Assembly: GCF_001922985.1 (NCBI RefSeq)
Contig: NZ_MRUH01000124.1
Span: 62,001 to 126,000 of the forward strand
DNA length: 64,000 nt
DNA from: Teredinibacter waterburyi
GTDB taxonomy: Bacteria; Pseudomonadota; Gammaproteobacteria; Pseudomonadales; Cellvibrionaceae
Direction of reading: 5' to 3'
Translations under genes and position numbers: made by a program
In this document: positions 55,217 to 63,972 of the stretch, piece by piece
How the letters are laid out: every line of letters starts with the position of its first letter
Position numbering within the stretch: position 1 is the stretch's first letter
Notes under the pieces: generated by a model
The model's database searches: none
What the model was told of the DNA's origin: nothing
What the model saw: only the letters and a program-made list of their open reading frames with translations

Positions 55217-56638
55217 TTAGAGATTGATTAAGCGATAAATCGCTCCCTGTCGAGAGCCTGAATCTGGGTTTAGTATGACATAGATATAGCCGTCCGGCCC
55301 ATTGGCAACATCGCGTATGCGGCCTTGGTTTTTCATTAAGATTTCATCCTTCACGACCTTGCTATCTACTATCACTAAGCGATGTAGTTCTTGTTTGGCA
55401 AGGCTGCCAACTATGAGGTTATTGGTCCATTTGCTGAACTTGTCGCCAGTGTAAAAGTCGATGCCGCACACGGCAATCGAGGGAACCCAGTAGTGCTTAG
55501 GCTGCTCCATACCTTCGCGTGCAGTTTCAGCGGTAATAGGTGTCCCGTCGTAATTCATACCGTAGGTAATCACCGGCCAGCCGTAGTTTTTACCAGGCTC
55601 GATGATGTTAGTCTCGTCGCCACCACGTGGCCCGTGCTCGGTCGCCCAAAGCTGACCGGTAATAGGGTCAAAATCGAGGCCTTGTGGATTCCGGTGGCCG
55701 TAACTCCAAATACTGGGGTAAGCGCCTTTGGTTGTAACGAAGGGGTTATCGTTTGGAATGCGGCCATCATCATGAATACGATGGATTTTGCCGTTGGGGC
55801 GAGTTAAGTCCTGCGCCATTTCCTTGCTGCCACGATCGCCAATACTGAAGAATAGATAGCCGCCCTGAAAGGCGAAGCGCGAGCCAAAGTGATAGCCGGC
55901 TTTTAACAGGTACTTGTCGGGCACAGCAAAGATGGTTTCTTGATCTAGCCAGTGATCGGCCTTGATCTTGCCTCGAACCACCTGTGTCATCGAGCCGCCA
56001 TTGGCGCCATCAACCGCATAAGAAAGATAAACCCAGCCGTTCTTGGCGTAGTCGGGGTGCAGCTGTACCTCAAGTAAACCGCCCTGAGAGTCATCTTTCA
56101 CCTTGGGGGTAGCCATAATTGGGCCGTAGCGTTTGCCATCCTTAAAGCGCCACAGCTTGCCGTCTTTTTGGGTCGCTAATATCGAACCGTCGGGCATAAA
56201 GTCCATAGACCAAAGTGTGCCAGTACCCTTAGCAACTTCTTCTAGCTTAAACTTGTGTAGATCGGTAGAGAAAACACCGTTAGTTGGGTCGATCTTCGTT
56301 TGGAAATCAGCGGCGGCGGCCTCTGCTTCCTGCTCGTGTAGGTAGATGACAAGGCCGCGAATCTCTTCATCGCTTAAGCTTTTCCCCCAGGCCGGCATAC
56401 CCACCTTGGCGATACCTTGTTTGATGTTCGCCATGATCTCTGCATCCGAGGCGCCATGTTTCCAGATCTTGTCGACAAGATTGCTACCTAGGCCGCCGCG
56501 CAATGTTGGGCCGTGACAGCTGGCACAGCTACTTTGGTATAGACTCTCTACTTTTGTGGCCGCATGGCCGAAACTTGCCGAAAGACAGAGTAGGCCGGTA
56601 AATACAGGGCCTAGGCAATTAACGGTTCTTGATAGCAT
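55217..56638 (-). CDS. PQQ-dependent sugar dehydrogenase-like protein with N-terminal cytochrome c domain
   Basis: The 473-residue exported protein begins with a signal peptide (VFTGLLCLSASFGHA), then a cytochrome c domain with the heme motif CASCH near residue 37 and an axial Met candidate in KVGMPAWG. A six-bladed propeller of the soluble glucose/aldose sugar dehydrogenase family follows: GTLWSMDFMPDGSILATQKDG, GGLLEVQLHPDYAKNGWVYLSY, YHFGSRFAFQGGYLFFSIGDRG, IWSYGHRNPQGLDFDP, LWATEHGPRGGDETNII and NYGWPVITYGMNYDG, which hold the PQQ and Ca2+ sites. I chose ATG 56638, which has AGGAG 7 bases upstream and starts at the signal peptide. The heme domain would pass electrons directly to the respiratory chain. 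The sugar substrate is unknown. Confidence 0.9.
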   Translation of the reverse strand: MLSRTVNCLGPVFTGLLCLSASFGHAATKVESLYQSSCASCHGPTLRGGLGSNLVDKIWKHGASDAEIMANIKQGIAKVGMPAWGKSLSDEEIRGLVIYLHEQEAEAAAADFQTKIDPTNGVFSTDLHKFKLEEVAKGTGTLWSMDFMPDGSILATQKDGKLWRFKDGKRYGPIMATPKVKDDSQGGLLEVQLHPDYAKNGWVYLSYAVDGANGGSMTQVVRGKIKADHWLDQETIFAVPDKYLLKAGYHFGSRFAFQGGYLFFSIGDRGSKEMAQDLTRPNGKIHRIHDDGRIPNDNPFVTTKGAYPSIWSYGHRNPQGLDFDPITGQLWATEHGPRGGDETNIIEPGKNYGWPVITYGMNYDGTPITAETAREGMEQPKHYWVPSIAVCGIDFYTGDKFSKWTNNLIVGSLAKQELHRLVIVDSKVVKDEILMKNQGRIRDVANGPDGYIYVILNPDSGSRQGAIYRLINL

Positions 56639-57062
56639 GGATGATCTCCTGAACGATTCGATAAGTGGGGTAGGCCGCCCATTGTCCATTGGCGACTACG
56701 CAGATACGGTGCGAGAGCCCAAGCCTTAGTATTTTATAGGTTATAAACTAGGTGGGGCTGATGGTTAACCACAGAAGTATAAACGCTACTATGTGTTTGT
56801 TCTGTCAATCGCTGAATAATCTAATAGGTACATTTGGATAGTATTCGAACCGATTGGAAAGATTTACGTTGGTGCGATTGATTATTGCGGCGAAAGCGCT
56901 CTTATTGGTCAAGTGGTTGTAGTATTCCTGAATGGCAACACGCTATCGCCAAGATTCGTGGCGGTTTAGTCCAGTTAGGCATAACGCCAATAGGCAATGA
57001 GGTACGACTACTAAAGCGCGAACAATTACGTTCTATAACTAAGTGCGACAGAGAACAACGAT
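56639..57062. other. Divergent intergenic region before the ECF sigma factor gene
   Basis: About 420 bases between the sugar dehydrogenase and the sigma factor, expected to hold both promoters. An open frame at 56885-57076 has no recognisable product and overlaps the sigma factor start. I see no repeat or clear operator. Confidence 0.4.
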
Positions 57063-57641
57063 TTGAGCCTACATAAAGACGACATAGCCATAGTTCGGCA
57101 ACTGCTTAGTGGCGATCAAAGTGCGTTTGCGGCCTTTTATGATACCTATTTCCCGCGAGTGTATCGCTTTTGTAAAAATCGACTAGCAAACGACGAGTGT
57201 GCGAAGGATGTGGTGCAGCAAACCTTAACCAAAGCGATGCTAAACCTCCAAACCTACCGAGGCGAGGCATCGCTGTACACATGGCTTTGCCAAATTGGAC
57301 GCAATGAAATTAGCGCTTGGTATAAAAAAGTGGGGCGCAAGCAAGCTCAGACATCCAGTTTTGATCAAGATGAGAGCCTTGTCAGTGCAATCGAAAGTAT
57401 TGCTGCGGGGTTCGACGGCGATCTACAAGAACAGTCTCAGCTGGTTCAGATTGCCCTAGACAGTTTGCCGGGCAACTATGGCACGGTATTGGAGCTCAAA
57501 TATATTGACGGTTTCAGCGTTACGGAAATTGCCGAACAGCTAAAAACTGGCGAAATTGGTGTGCAGTCGCAACTCGCGCGGGCGCGCAAGGCCTTTCGCT
57601 TGGTTTACAACGACTTAACTAAAGAATATCAAACGACTTAG
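57063..57641 (+). CDS. ECF-type RNA polymerase sigma factor
   Basis: A 192-residue extracytoplasmic-function sigma factor. Region 2 covers about residues 20-85 (FYDTYFPRVYRFCKNRL, DVVQQTLTKAMLNL, ASLYTWLCQIGRNEI), which binds core polymerase and melts the -10. Region 4 covers about 125-180 (ALDSLPGNYGTVLELKYIDGFSVTEIAEQL, then QSQLARARKAFR), a helix-turn-helix for the -35. It starts with TTG at 57063; a stop lies 8 codons upstream in frame and GAG sits 9 bases before it, so no better start exists. It is followed by a FecR-type regulator and a TonB receptor, forming a cell-surface signalling unit. Confidence 0.92.
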   Translation: MSLHKDDIAIVRQLLSGDQSAFAAFYDTYFPRVYRFCKNRLANDECAKDVVQQTLTKAMLNLQTYRGEASLYTWLCQIGRNEISAWYKKVGRKQAQTSSFDQDESLVSAIESIAAGFDGDLQEQSQLVQIALDSLPGNYGTVLELKYIDGFSVTEIAEQLKTGEIGVQSQLARARKAFRLVYNDLTKEYQTT

Positions 57642-57685
57642 CCGCCGTTAGCGCTGAGCAGTTAACACCTAGGTGGACAAACCTT

Positions 57686-58741
57686 ATGAGTGACGATAGC
57701 GATATTCGCGATCTATTACAAAGAGCGGGCAAGCGAGAGCAGCCTGATGCCGATATGATGAATGAATTAAGGCAAACGACCTATGCTGCATGGCAGCAGG
57801 CGGTTAAACAGAACCGGCAGGCGAAGCGTAGACGTTGGTTAACTGGCGTCGCCCTGGCCGCCAGTGTATTTGCTGTGACTGCGTTGGTTGGGTTCCAATT
57901 GACGCGCGGCTTTGGTGAGCCGTCTGTTCGGGTTGCGGCGGTTGCGTATCAGCAAGGCGCCATTAACATTATTTCAAAAAGCCGTGAGGAGAATCCTTTA
58001 ACGGCGTTATTCAGTAGATCTGAACCACATTCTAATGGCGAGAATGTCTCGAATCGGAGCGTTGCCAATCAACCGCTCTACAGTAACGACATCATTTCAA
58101 CCGCAGCTGACGGCTTGGTTCGTCTAGAGCTGGCCGATTCAACAGTTTTAATTTTGGCGGCAGACACTGCATTACAATTGCAGTCTGCGTCTAGAGTAAA
58201 GCTTATAAAAGGTAAGCTATACCTAGATTCACCCGGTACAAAAGCGTCTACCGACATCACCACTGCTTGGGGTAATATTCGTGATATTGGCACTCAATAC
58301 GAATTGAGCGTCGATGAAAGTCGATTGCAGGTAGCCGTTCGAGAAGGGCAGGTTGAGATTAGTTTGCGCGATCAGAAGCCGGTTTACGCCGGTGTTGTTA
58401 ACAACTTGGGCGACGTAATTGTTATCGATCGCTCGAATAAGATTACAACAACTAAAGTGGCCGCAAATGATGACTATTGGATGTGGGCGCAGTCGGCTTC
58501 TGCGGGTTTGAATCTAGAAGGTTTAAGTGTCTACGACTTGTTAACTTGGGCCGGTCGGGTTACGGGGAAGTCGGTAACCTACGAAAGCACACAAATTAAG
58601 TACAACGCGCAACATACACATTTTTCGGGCGGTGTTATTTCTGCCGAGGATATCGAACTGAATCTAATCGAATTGTTAAAAACCACTAGGCTCAGTGCAA
58701 GCTTAAATAGCGACTCGATTCTACTCCGAAGTAGCGAATGA
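57686..58741 (+). CDS. FecR-family anti-sigma/sigma regulator with C-terminal STN-like domain
   Basis: A 351-residue inner-membrane regulator of the adjacent ECF sigma factor. A short cytoplasmic N-terminus (about 1-45, basic, NRQAKRRRW) is followed by one membrane helix (LTGVALAASVFAVTALVGFQL, about 50-70). The periplasmic FecR domain runs about 130-235 (LADSTVLILAADTALQLQS, KLIKGKLYLDSPG, WGNIRDIGTQYELSVDESRLQVAVREGQVEIS). The last 75 residues (LEGLSVYDLLTWAGRVTGKSV ... LIELLKTTRLSASLNSDSILL) resemble an STN domain, normally found in the receptor. AGGTGG lies 9 bases before the ATG. It overlaps the receptor gene by 4 bases. Confidence 0.88.
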   Translation: MSDDSDIRDLLQRAGKREQPDADMMNELRQTTYAAWQQAVKQNRQAKRRRWLTGVALAASVFAVTALVGFQLTRGFGEPSVRVAAVAYQQGAINIISKSREENPLTALFSRSEPHSNGENVSNRSVANQPLYSNDIISTAADGLVRLELADSTVLILAADTALQLQSASRVKLIKGKLYLDSPGTKASTDITTAWGNIRDIGTQYELSVDESRLQVAVREGQVEISLRDQKPVYAGVVNNLGDVIVIDRSNKITTTKVAANDDYWMWAQSASAGLNLEGLSVYDLLTWAGRVTGKSVTYESTQIKYNAQHTHFSGGVISAEDIELNLIELLKTTRLSASLNSDSILLRSSE

Positions 58742-61374
58742 CTTTAACTGCACCTCGAATAAAATGGTTGGCACTTCTAATGCTAGTCATAATCCAACTA
58801 ACCGGTAGCTGCTTTGCAGCTACTTTGGGTTTAGACGCCGAAAATTTAAATGCTTCGGAAGCTTCTGACACGTACGAGTCTAATTCAGTATTACGCGATT
58901 TGGATTTTTCCAATCGTACTCTCGCGGGTGTTTTAGCGCTGTATCAGCGCAATAACGTTTCGCTGGTATACAGTTCGGCGCTAGTCGATAGCGATATGGT
59001 GGTTAGGATAAACCCCAGCGATAACAGCATCGTGAAACGTCTGCAAGAAGCCTTAGCCCATTTTAATCTCGCCCTAGAATACACGCCGCAATTAACGTCG
59101 TGGCAAGTTGTTCGTGCGCAGCAAGTGAACCGTTTTATGCGCTTGCGCGCCACAAACCTGCCGGCGGCTTTTGCCGAGTTAGATATCGGCCCGTATAGCT
59201 ATAGAGCAAATAAGAACGGCGAAGTATTTCTGCCCTCTGCATTGATAGACACGTCGTACCCTATCTTAGTGCGTTACTCAAACTCCGACGCCGTTATTAT
59301 CAATAGTGAAACGCTCGCAACTGAGACAACTCTGTATTTTGATTCGCCAGTCGACACCAAACTAGAAGAAGTTTGGGTGACCGCAAGCCGGTTTGTTGTC
59401 GGTGAAAAAAATAAAAGCTCACGACGAGCACTTAGCGCAGAAGAATTTAATGCAATGCCGTTGCGGGGTGGAGATCCTGTTCAGGTGGTCAATAATTTGC
59501 CTGGGGTTGCCAGTTTGGGGTTTTCTGCGCGGCCGCATATTCGTGGGGGCGAAGCCGACGATGTACTTATTGTGTTTGATGGTATTGAGTTGATCGATCC
59601 GTTTCACCTTAAAGACTTCAACAGTTTGCTCTCGGGCCTAAATTCCAGCGTGGTCGATCAGGTGGAAGTCTATACCGGGGGTTATTCGGTACAGTACGGC
59701 CGAAAAATGAGTGGCGTAATCAATATTGCCACTAAAGATAACGACGATGAAAACGAACTTAATTGGAATTTTATTACCAGCTCAGCAAAGTTAACTGGCG
59801 CCAGTAAGGGTGGAGTTTTGTCGTGGGTTGCAACAGGGCGCAGAGGTAACCTGCAAGACATAGTTGAACTCTCCAATGAAGATATAGGTTCGCCTAAGTT
59901 TTCTGATTTCAGCGGGAAATTAGTTTGGAAAATCGACGATGGTATTAGTTTAGATATAGGCGCATTGAATATCCGCGACGACATAAAACTAAGTTTACTT
60001 GATGGCGATGAGGGGGAAGTCGCAAGTTCACTCTATCACAGCAACTACTCTTGGTTACGCTTAAGGCAAGTTAAAGGCACGTTCTTGCAAAGCCTGACTT
60101 ATACGGCTGTTGAACTTGAAAATAATCGTAATGGCTATGTCAACGAACCCAATAATCCGGATGAGAGTGTTGGTAATCTAGCCGATATTCGTGATTTTAA
60201 TATCGACCGTATTCAATATGACGCCAGTTACAGCCCCAGTGAAAAACACCTATTTAAAACCGGTGCGATTTTGGAATATGCCAACGGCAAATACAACTAT
60301 AGAGCTACGGCTTCGCTGGGTGAGCTGGCGGGATTTCTTGGCCAGTCACGCCAGATAGACGTTGCAGTCGATACTTCCCTTAGCCGAATTGATACCGGTG
60401 CTTACCTGTCCTATCAATATTTACCACGGAGTTGGTTTAGTAGCGAGCTTGGACTACGTTGGGACCGTCAAGATATGACGAATAATTCCGAGGGTTCTAT
60501 TGATACATCAACAAATAGTTACAGTACCAATGATTCTCATCGACAGTTTAGCCCGCGTATTAATAGTCGGTTTCAGATTGGAAGTGATACTGCCCTCTAT
60601 ATGAATCTGGGCCGCTATTATCAGGTTTCAGGCATTAATGACTTGGATGTAACTAAGCAGAAAACCCATTTTTATCCGGCACAAAAATCAGATCAACTGA
60701 TCCTCGGGGTTGAATATTATCTAACCAGTAATCTTCAGTGGAAATCTGAAATATACAAAAAGAAGATTGCCAACCCAACGCCGCGTGCAGAGAGTCTGTA
60801 CAGTAGTTACAGTCTTTTACCCGAAATATCGGCCGACTATATTTACCTAACGCCAGACTCTGCCGAAGCCTTTGGTGTCGACACCTTCCTTAAATACGAA
60901 AATTTGAAGGGCGATTCGCGCTGGTTCGGACATACCTGGAGTGATACCACCGATAGTTTTGATGGCGTAAACGTTGCGCGACAGTGGGATCAAAAACATA
61001 GCATCTCACTGGGGATGGCAGGGCGCTTTCTTGGCTTAAGCTATTTTGCTCAAGCCGCCTGGCATTCTGGCTGGCGAACCACCTCAGTCAAGCCTGTTTT
61101 AGTGCTAGGGGAAGATAACCTTGCGGAACACCGCAACGACAGCGAGGTGTCGGACTTCTTTTCTTTTGATGCAAAGATTAGTAAGGAATGGAACAAGAAT
61201 GACTACAGCGTTATTGCATATTTGGAAGTCTATAATCTAACTCGCCACACTAATGCTGGTGCCTATGAGCTAGAGTTAACAGCTCTCGATGAGCTAAATC
61301 ACTTTAGTTCGCAAAGGGAAAGAGAGTCATTATTGCCAATAACTCCAATATTCGGTGTTAGCCTACGTTTTTGA
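58738..61374 (+). CDS. TonB-dependent receptor with N-terminal STN signalling domain
   Basis: An 878-residue outer-membrane transducer. A signal peptide (LLMLVIIQLTGSCFA) is followed by an STN domain (about 48-125: RDLDFSNRTLAGVLALYQRNNVSL ... ALAHFNLALEYTPQ) that contacts the FecR protein. A short beta-rich segment then leads to the TonB box (EEVWVTASRF, about 218) and the plug (PHIRGGEADDVLIVFDGIELIDPFHL, VEVYTGGYSVQYGRKMSGVINI). The barrel ends in FGVSLRF with the usual terminal Phe. No substrate-specific motif was recognised, and neighbours give no uptake genes, so the ligand could be a siderophore, a glycan or another compound. Confidence 0.92.
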   Translation: MTLTAPRIKWLALLMLVIIQLTGSCFAATLGLDAENLNASEASDTYESNSVLRDLDFSNRTLAGVLALYQRNNVSLVYSSALVDSDMVVRINPSDNSIVKRLQEALAHFNLALEYTPQLTSWQVVRAQQVNRFMRLRATNLPAAFAELDIGPYSYRANKNGEVFLPSALIDTSYPILVRYSNSDAVIINSETLATETTLYFDSPVDTKLEEVWVTASRFVVGEKNKSSRRALSAEEFNAMPLRGGDPVQVVNNLPGVASLGFSARPHIRGGEADDVLIVFDGIELIDPFHLKDFNSLLSGLNSSVVDQVEVYTGGYSVQYGRKMSGVINIATKDNDDENELNWNFITSSAKLTGASKGGVLSWVATGRRGNLQDIVELSNEDIGSPKFSDFSGKLVWKIDDGISLDIGALNIRDDIKLSLLDGDEGEVASSLYHSNYSWLRLRQVKGTFLQSLTYTAVELENNRNGYVNEPNNPDESVGNLADIRDFNIDRIQYDASYSPSEKHLFKTGAILEYANGKYNYRATASLGELAGFLGQSRQIDVAVDTSLSRIDTGAYLSYQYLPRSWFSSELGLRWDRQDMTNNSEGSIDTSTNSYSTNDSHRQFSPRINSRFQIGSDTALYMNLGRYYQVSGINDLDVTKQKTHFYPAQKSDQLILGVEYYLTSNLQWKSEIYKKKIANPTPRAESLYSSYSLLPEISADYIYLTPDSAEAFGVDTFLKYENLKGDSRWFGHTWSDTTDSFDGVNVARQWDQKHSISLGMAGRFLGLSYFAQAAWHSGWRTTSVKPVLVLGEDNLAEHRNDSEVSDFFSFDAKISKEWNKNDYSVIAYLEVYNLTRHTNAGAYELELTALDELNHFSSQRERESLLPITPIFGVSLRF

Positions 61375-61482
61375 GCTATACGTCGTCGATATAGGGTTTC
61401 ACTGATACCTAATTTTTCTTCTCGATTTACCCCTAAAACCTACCGAAAGTAAAAAACTCAACCCTTCTAATAATATTTTAAG

Positions 61483-61528
61483 TTTCGCGATTGATAATGC
61501 TCGCAATCGCACTCTAACTGGCTAAATG
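61483..61528 (+). repeat. Diverged direct repeat, copy 1
   Basis: This 46-base segment, starting TTCGCGATTGATAATGC, matches the segment at 62791-62836 in the same orientation with about 9 mismatches. Both copies share TTCGCGATTGATA and ACTCTAA-TGGCTA. It sits between the convergent TonB receptor and LpxL-like genes. Confidence 0.6.
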
Positions 61529-61577
61529 TCGCTAAAGACATATTTTATGTGCCGGTATGGGGCTTATGCAGAGCTGA

Positions 61578-62483
61578 TTAATACAGTGATTTTTCGCCTA
61601 TTGGTCGAGTCTTAAAGCGCTTGTGTAGCCAAAGATACTGCGTTGGGTATTGTTTAATTTCATCGCTTAGCCATTGGTTGTAAATCTGAGCATCTTTATA
61701 GTCATCGCCGCTTGGGAAGTTCTCTGGTTTGAAAAAGCGTAATTCATATTTTTTATGACTGACTTCGAAATAAGACATAAATAACACATTCGCTTGGCCG
61801 AGCTTGGCTAAACGAGAGGTGGCGGTAATGGTGGCAGCTGGATGGTTAAAAAAGTCAATGAATATACTGTGTTTTCTTCCGTAGTCTTGGTCGGGGGCGT
61901 ACCACATGACGTCGCCCTTTTTTAGCGTGCGAATCATGGTTTTAATATCTTTTCGATCTATGCAGCTTTTAATGAAGCGTAAGCGTGACCGGATCATAAA
62001 TTGATTTAGTAAAGGGTTGTTGTGATGACGGTATACAGAATGATATGGGGTCAATAAGCTCAGTAATGCGCCAGCCATATCAAGAATAGTAAAGTGGCCA
62101 CCAACGATTAATGTACCTTTTGGCGATTTAATCGCTTCAGTTAAATGTTCTAGACCTTGAGTGGTGAGTGTATTTCTGAAACGGCTTACTGGGCGGCACC
62201 AACTACTAGCTGTTTGAAAGTACCCCAGTATATTTTTATAAAAACAGTGTTTGGCCAATCTTATTTGTTCGGTTGTGGAAAGTTGTTCAAAGCATAGTTC
62301 AAAATTCTTAAGGGTGATTTTTCGTCGAGATCGAATTAAATACCAGCTCAGTACAGCGACCAGCTTGGCGATCACTTTTTGCACGAATACGGGGCAAAAA
62401 GAAATGAAATAGAAGAAGGTAATCAAACTGTAGGCGCTTAATCTTTGATTAAAACTAGGGGTTTTATCGGATTCTGAAACCAT
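61578..62483 (-). CDS. Lysophospholipid/lipid A acyltransferase family protein (LpxL/HtrB-like)
   Basis: A 301-residue inner-membrane acyltransferase of the LpxL/HtrB family, which adds a secondary acyl chain to lipid A. A hydrophobic N-terminal anchor (about 20-50) precedes SRRKITLKNFELCF. The catalytic H-x4-D is His130-Asp135 in GGHFTILDMA. Further matches are GDVMWYAPDQDYGRKHSIFIDFF and the C-terminal QYLWLHKRFKTRP, both typical of LpxL. Whether it is LpxL, LpxM or a specialised paralogue cannot be settled by eye. The next gene, divergent, is an ArnT-like glycosyltransferase, so both may act on lipid A or another lipid-linked glycan. It is flanked by the two copies of a direct repeat. Confidence 0.87.
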   Translation of the reverse strand: MVSESDKTPSFNQRLSAYSLITFFYFISFCPVFVQKVIAKLVAVLSWYLIRSRRKITLKNFELCFEQLSTTEQIRLAKHCFYKNILGYFQTASSWCRPVSRFRNTLTTQGLEHLTEAIKSPKGTLIVGGHFTILDMAGALLSLLTPYHSVYRHHNNPLLNQFMIRSRLRFIKSCIDRKDIKTMIRTLKKGDVMWYAPDQDYGRKHSIFIDFFNHPAATITATSRLAKLGQANVLFMSYFEVSHKKYELRFFKPENFPSGDDYKDAQIYNQWLSDEIKQYPTQYLWLHKRFKTRPIGEKSLY

Positions 62484-62907
62484 GATTTATGATGACCTCA
62501 AACAATTATGGGAAGGTAGAGTTAAGCAGACCAGTATAACTGTAAAAAAATGAAATTTCATATCGGATTGAGGGGGTTGAAGCGGTTTTTAGAGCACTTT
62601 CGCGATGTGGATTTCTCGGTAGGGTTCTAAAGTGAGCCTCTAATTTGTATGCAGCCTATAAGTATACGCAGTTTTGATGAATTAATGATAAACAGCTTAT
62701 TTTGACCAGCCACATCAGCTAGGCGTTGTCGATCAATCCCACACCTAATCGATTTCGGCCGTTATCAGCACTTTTAAAAAAATTATAAATTTCGCGATTG
62801 ATAGTGCGCAAAACCGAACTCTAAATGGCTACACGTTGATAGAGCGTAACGATAAATCCAAATTGTTAAATCGCTCGGTAAAGTAGCTAATTGAGTAGCG
62901 CGTTGCT
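62484..62907. other. Divergent intergenic region with direct repeat copy 2
   Basis: About 420 bases between the LpxL-like gene and the GT39 gene. It contains the second repeat copy at 62791-62836 and AT-rich stretches that should include both promoters. No gene is visible. Confidence 0.4.
62791..62836 (+). repeat. Diverged direct repeat, copy 2
   Basis: Starts TTCGCGATTGATAGTGC and matches 61483-61528 at about 80% of positions. It lies about 70-115 bases upstream of the GT39 start codon, and an AT-rich run precedes both copies. Confidence 0.6.
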
Positions 62908-63972
62908 ATGTTTTCTCTGACAAAAAATAATTTAATACTAATACTGTTCGTAATAATGGGTCTTAGGCTAATTTCTTTGCCTATGTACCCGCTAATGGAT
63001 ACCACCGAATCGCGTTATGCGGAGATATCTCGAATAATGCTGGAGTCAGGTGATTGGGTGACACCGCAGTTTTCTGCGGGTACACCTTTTTGGGGTAAGC
63101 CTCCACTACTTTTTTGGCTGACTGCAGGTTCGTTCAAAATTCTAGGTGTTAATGAATTTGCAGCACGTATTTCTGCCTGGTTACTTAGTGTTCTTGTGCT
63201 ATTTCTTACCTATAGGGCTGCAGTATCTTTATCGATAGGCGCGCCGTTAAAGCCAGTGCTGGTACTTGCCAGCACGGCTATTTTCTTTATCTCATCTGGT
63301 GCCGTAATGACCGAAGCTTGTCTGCTGGCAAGTGTTACGCTGTGTTTGGTGAGCTTTCTAGAAGCGATAAAGACGCACAGTAAGGCGTATTGGCGGTATT
63401 TGTTTTTTGTCGGACTTGGCATGGGCATGCTGGCAAAAGGTCCTATTGCTATTGTAATGGTCGCCACCCCTGTTTTTTTATGGGCTGTTATCAGCAGGGG
63501 TTTCCTCTCACTGTGGCGATCGTTTCCCTGGGTTATCGGATCAGCGATAGCCATCAGTATTTTTCTACCTTGGTACATTCTTGCTGAGCAAAAAACGCCA
63601 GGTTTTCTCGATTACTTTATTGTAGGGGAGCACTTTAATCGCTTTTTAACGCCTGGCTGGCAGGGTGATCTATACGGCACCGCACACAATCGTCCCTACG
63701 GTACTATTTGGGTTTTGTGGGTGCTTGCTGTTTTCCCTTGGAGTTTTGTTTTTCTAGCACTTTTATTTAAGCGTGGAATTTCTAAAAATCGATTACTGAC
63801 CCAAATGCGGGATGCTAAGAAGAATATGGATTCCGCAGATCTCTTGCTGCTGGCTTGGACCGTAACGCCATTATTATTTTTTACTTTTGCCGGTAATATT
63901 TTGGCGACCTATGTAATTACCGGAGTTCCGAGTTTTGCGTTATTAATAAGCCGTAAAAAGTCGAATTTGTAA
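62908..63972 (+). CDS. Glycosyltransferase family 39 protein (ArnT/PMT-like), short form
   Basis: A 354-residue polytopic protein with about nine membrane helices. The N-terminus has the ArnT/PMT motif around PLMDTTESRYAEISR (Asp31, Glu34, then RYAE), which binds the polyprenyl-phosphate sugar donor, followed by FWGKPPLLFWLTAGSFKILGVNEFAARI and GLGMGMLAKGPIAIVMV. ArnT, which adds aminoarabinose to lipid A, is about 550 residues and has a C-terminal periplasmic domain that is missing here: the frame stops at 63972 after FALLISRKKSNL. It may be a natural short form or a truncated gene; only 28 bases remain in the window, so this cannot be judged. The donor and acceptor are unknown. Confidence 0.85.
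   Translation: MFSLTKNNLILILFVIMGLRLISLPMYPLMDTTESRYAEISRIMLESGDWVTPQFSAGTPFWGKPPLLFWLTAGSFKILGVNEFAARISAWLLSVLVLFLTYRAAVSLSIGAPLKPVLVLASTAIFFISSGAVMTEACLLASVTLCLVSFLEAIKTHSKAYWRYLFFVGLGMGMLAKGPIAIVMVATPVFLWAVISRGFLSLWRSFPWVIGSAIAISIFLPWYILAEQKTPGFLDYFIVGEHFNRFLTPGWQGDLYGTAHNRPYGTIWVLWVLAVFPWSFVFLALLFKRGISKNRLLTQMRDAKKNMDSADLLLLAWTVTPLLFFTFAGNILATYVITGVPSFALLISRKKSNL

Noticed and set aside
56885-57076. 63-codon frame just before the sigma factor
   Set aside because: Overlaps the sigma factor start and is not recognisable; it could be a remnant but nothing supports this.
63210-63578. 122-codon minus-strand frame inside the GT39 gene
   Set aside because: Antisense to a conserved membrane protein; no independent support.
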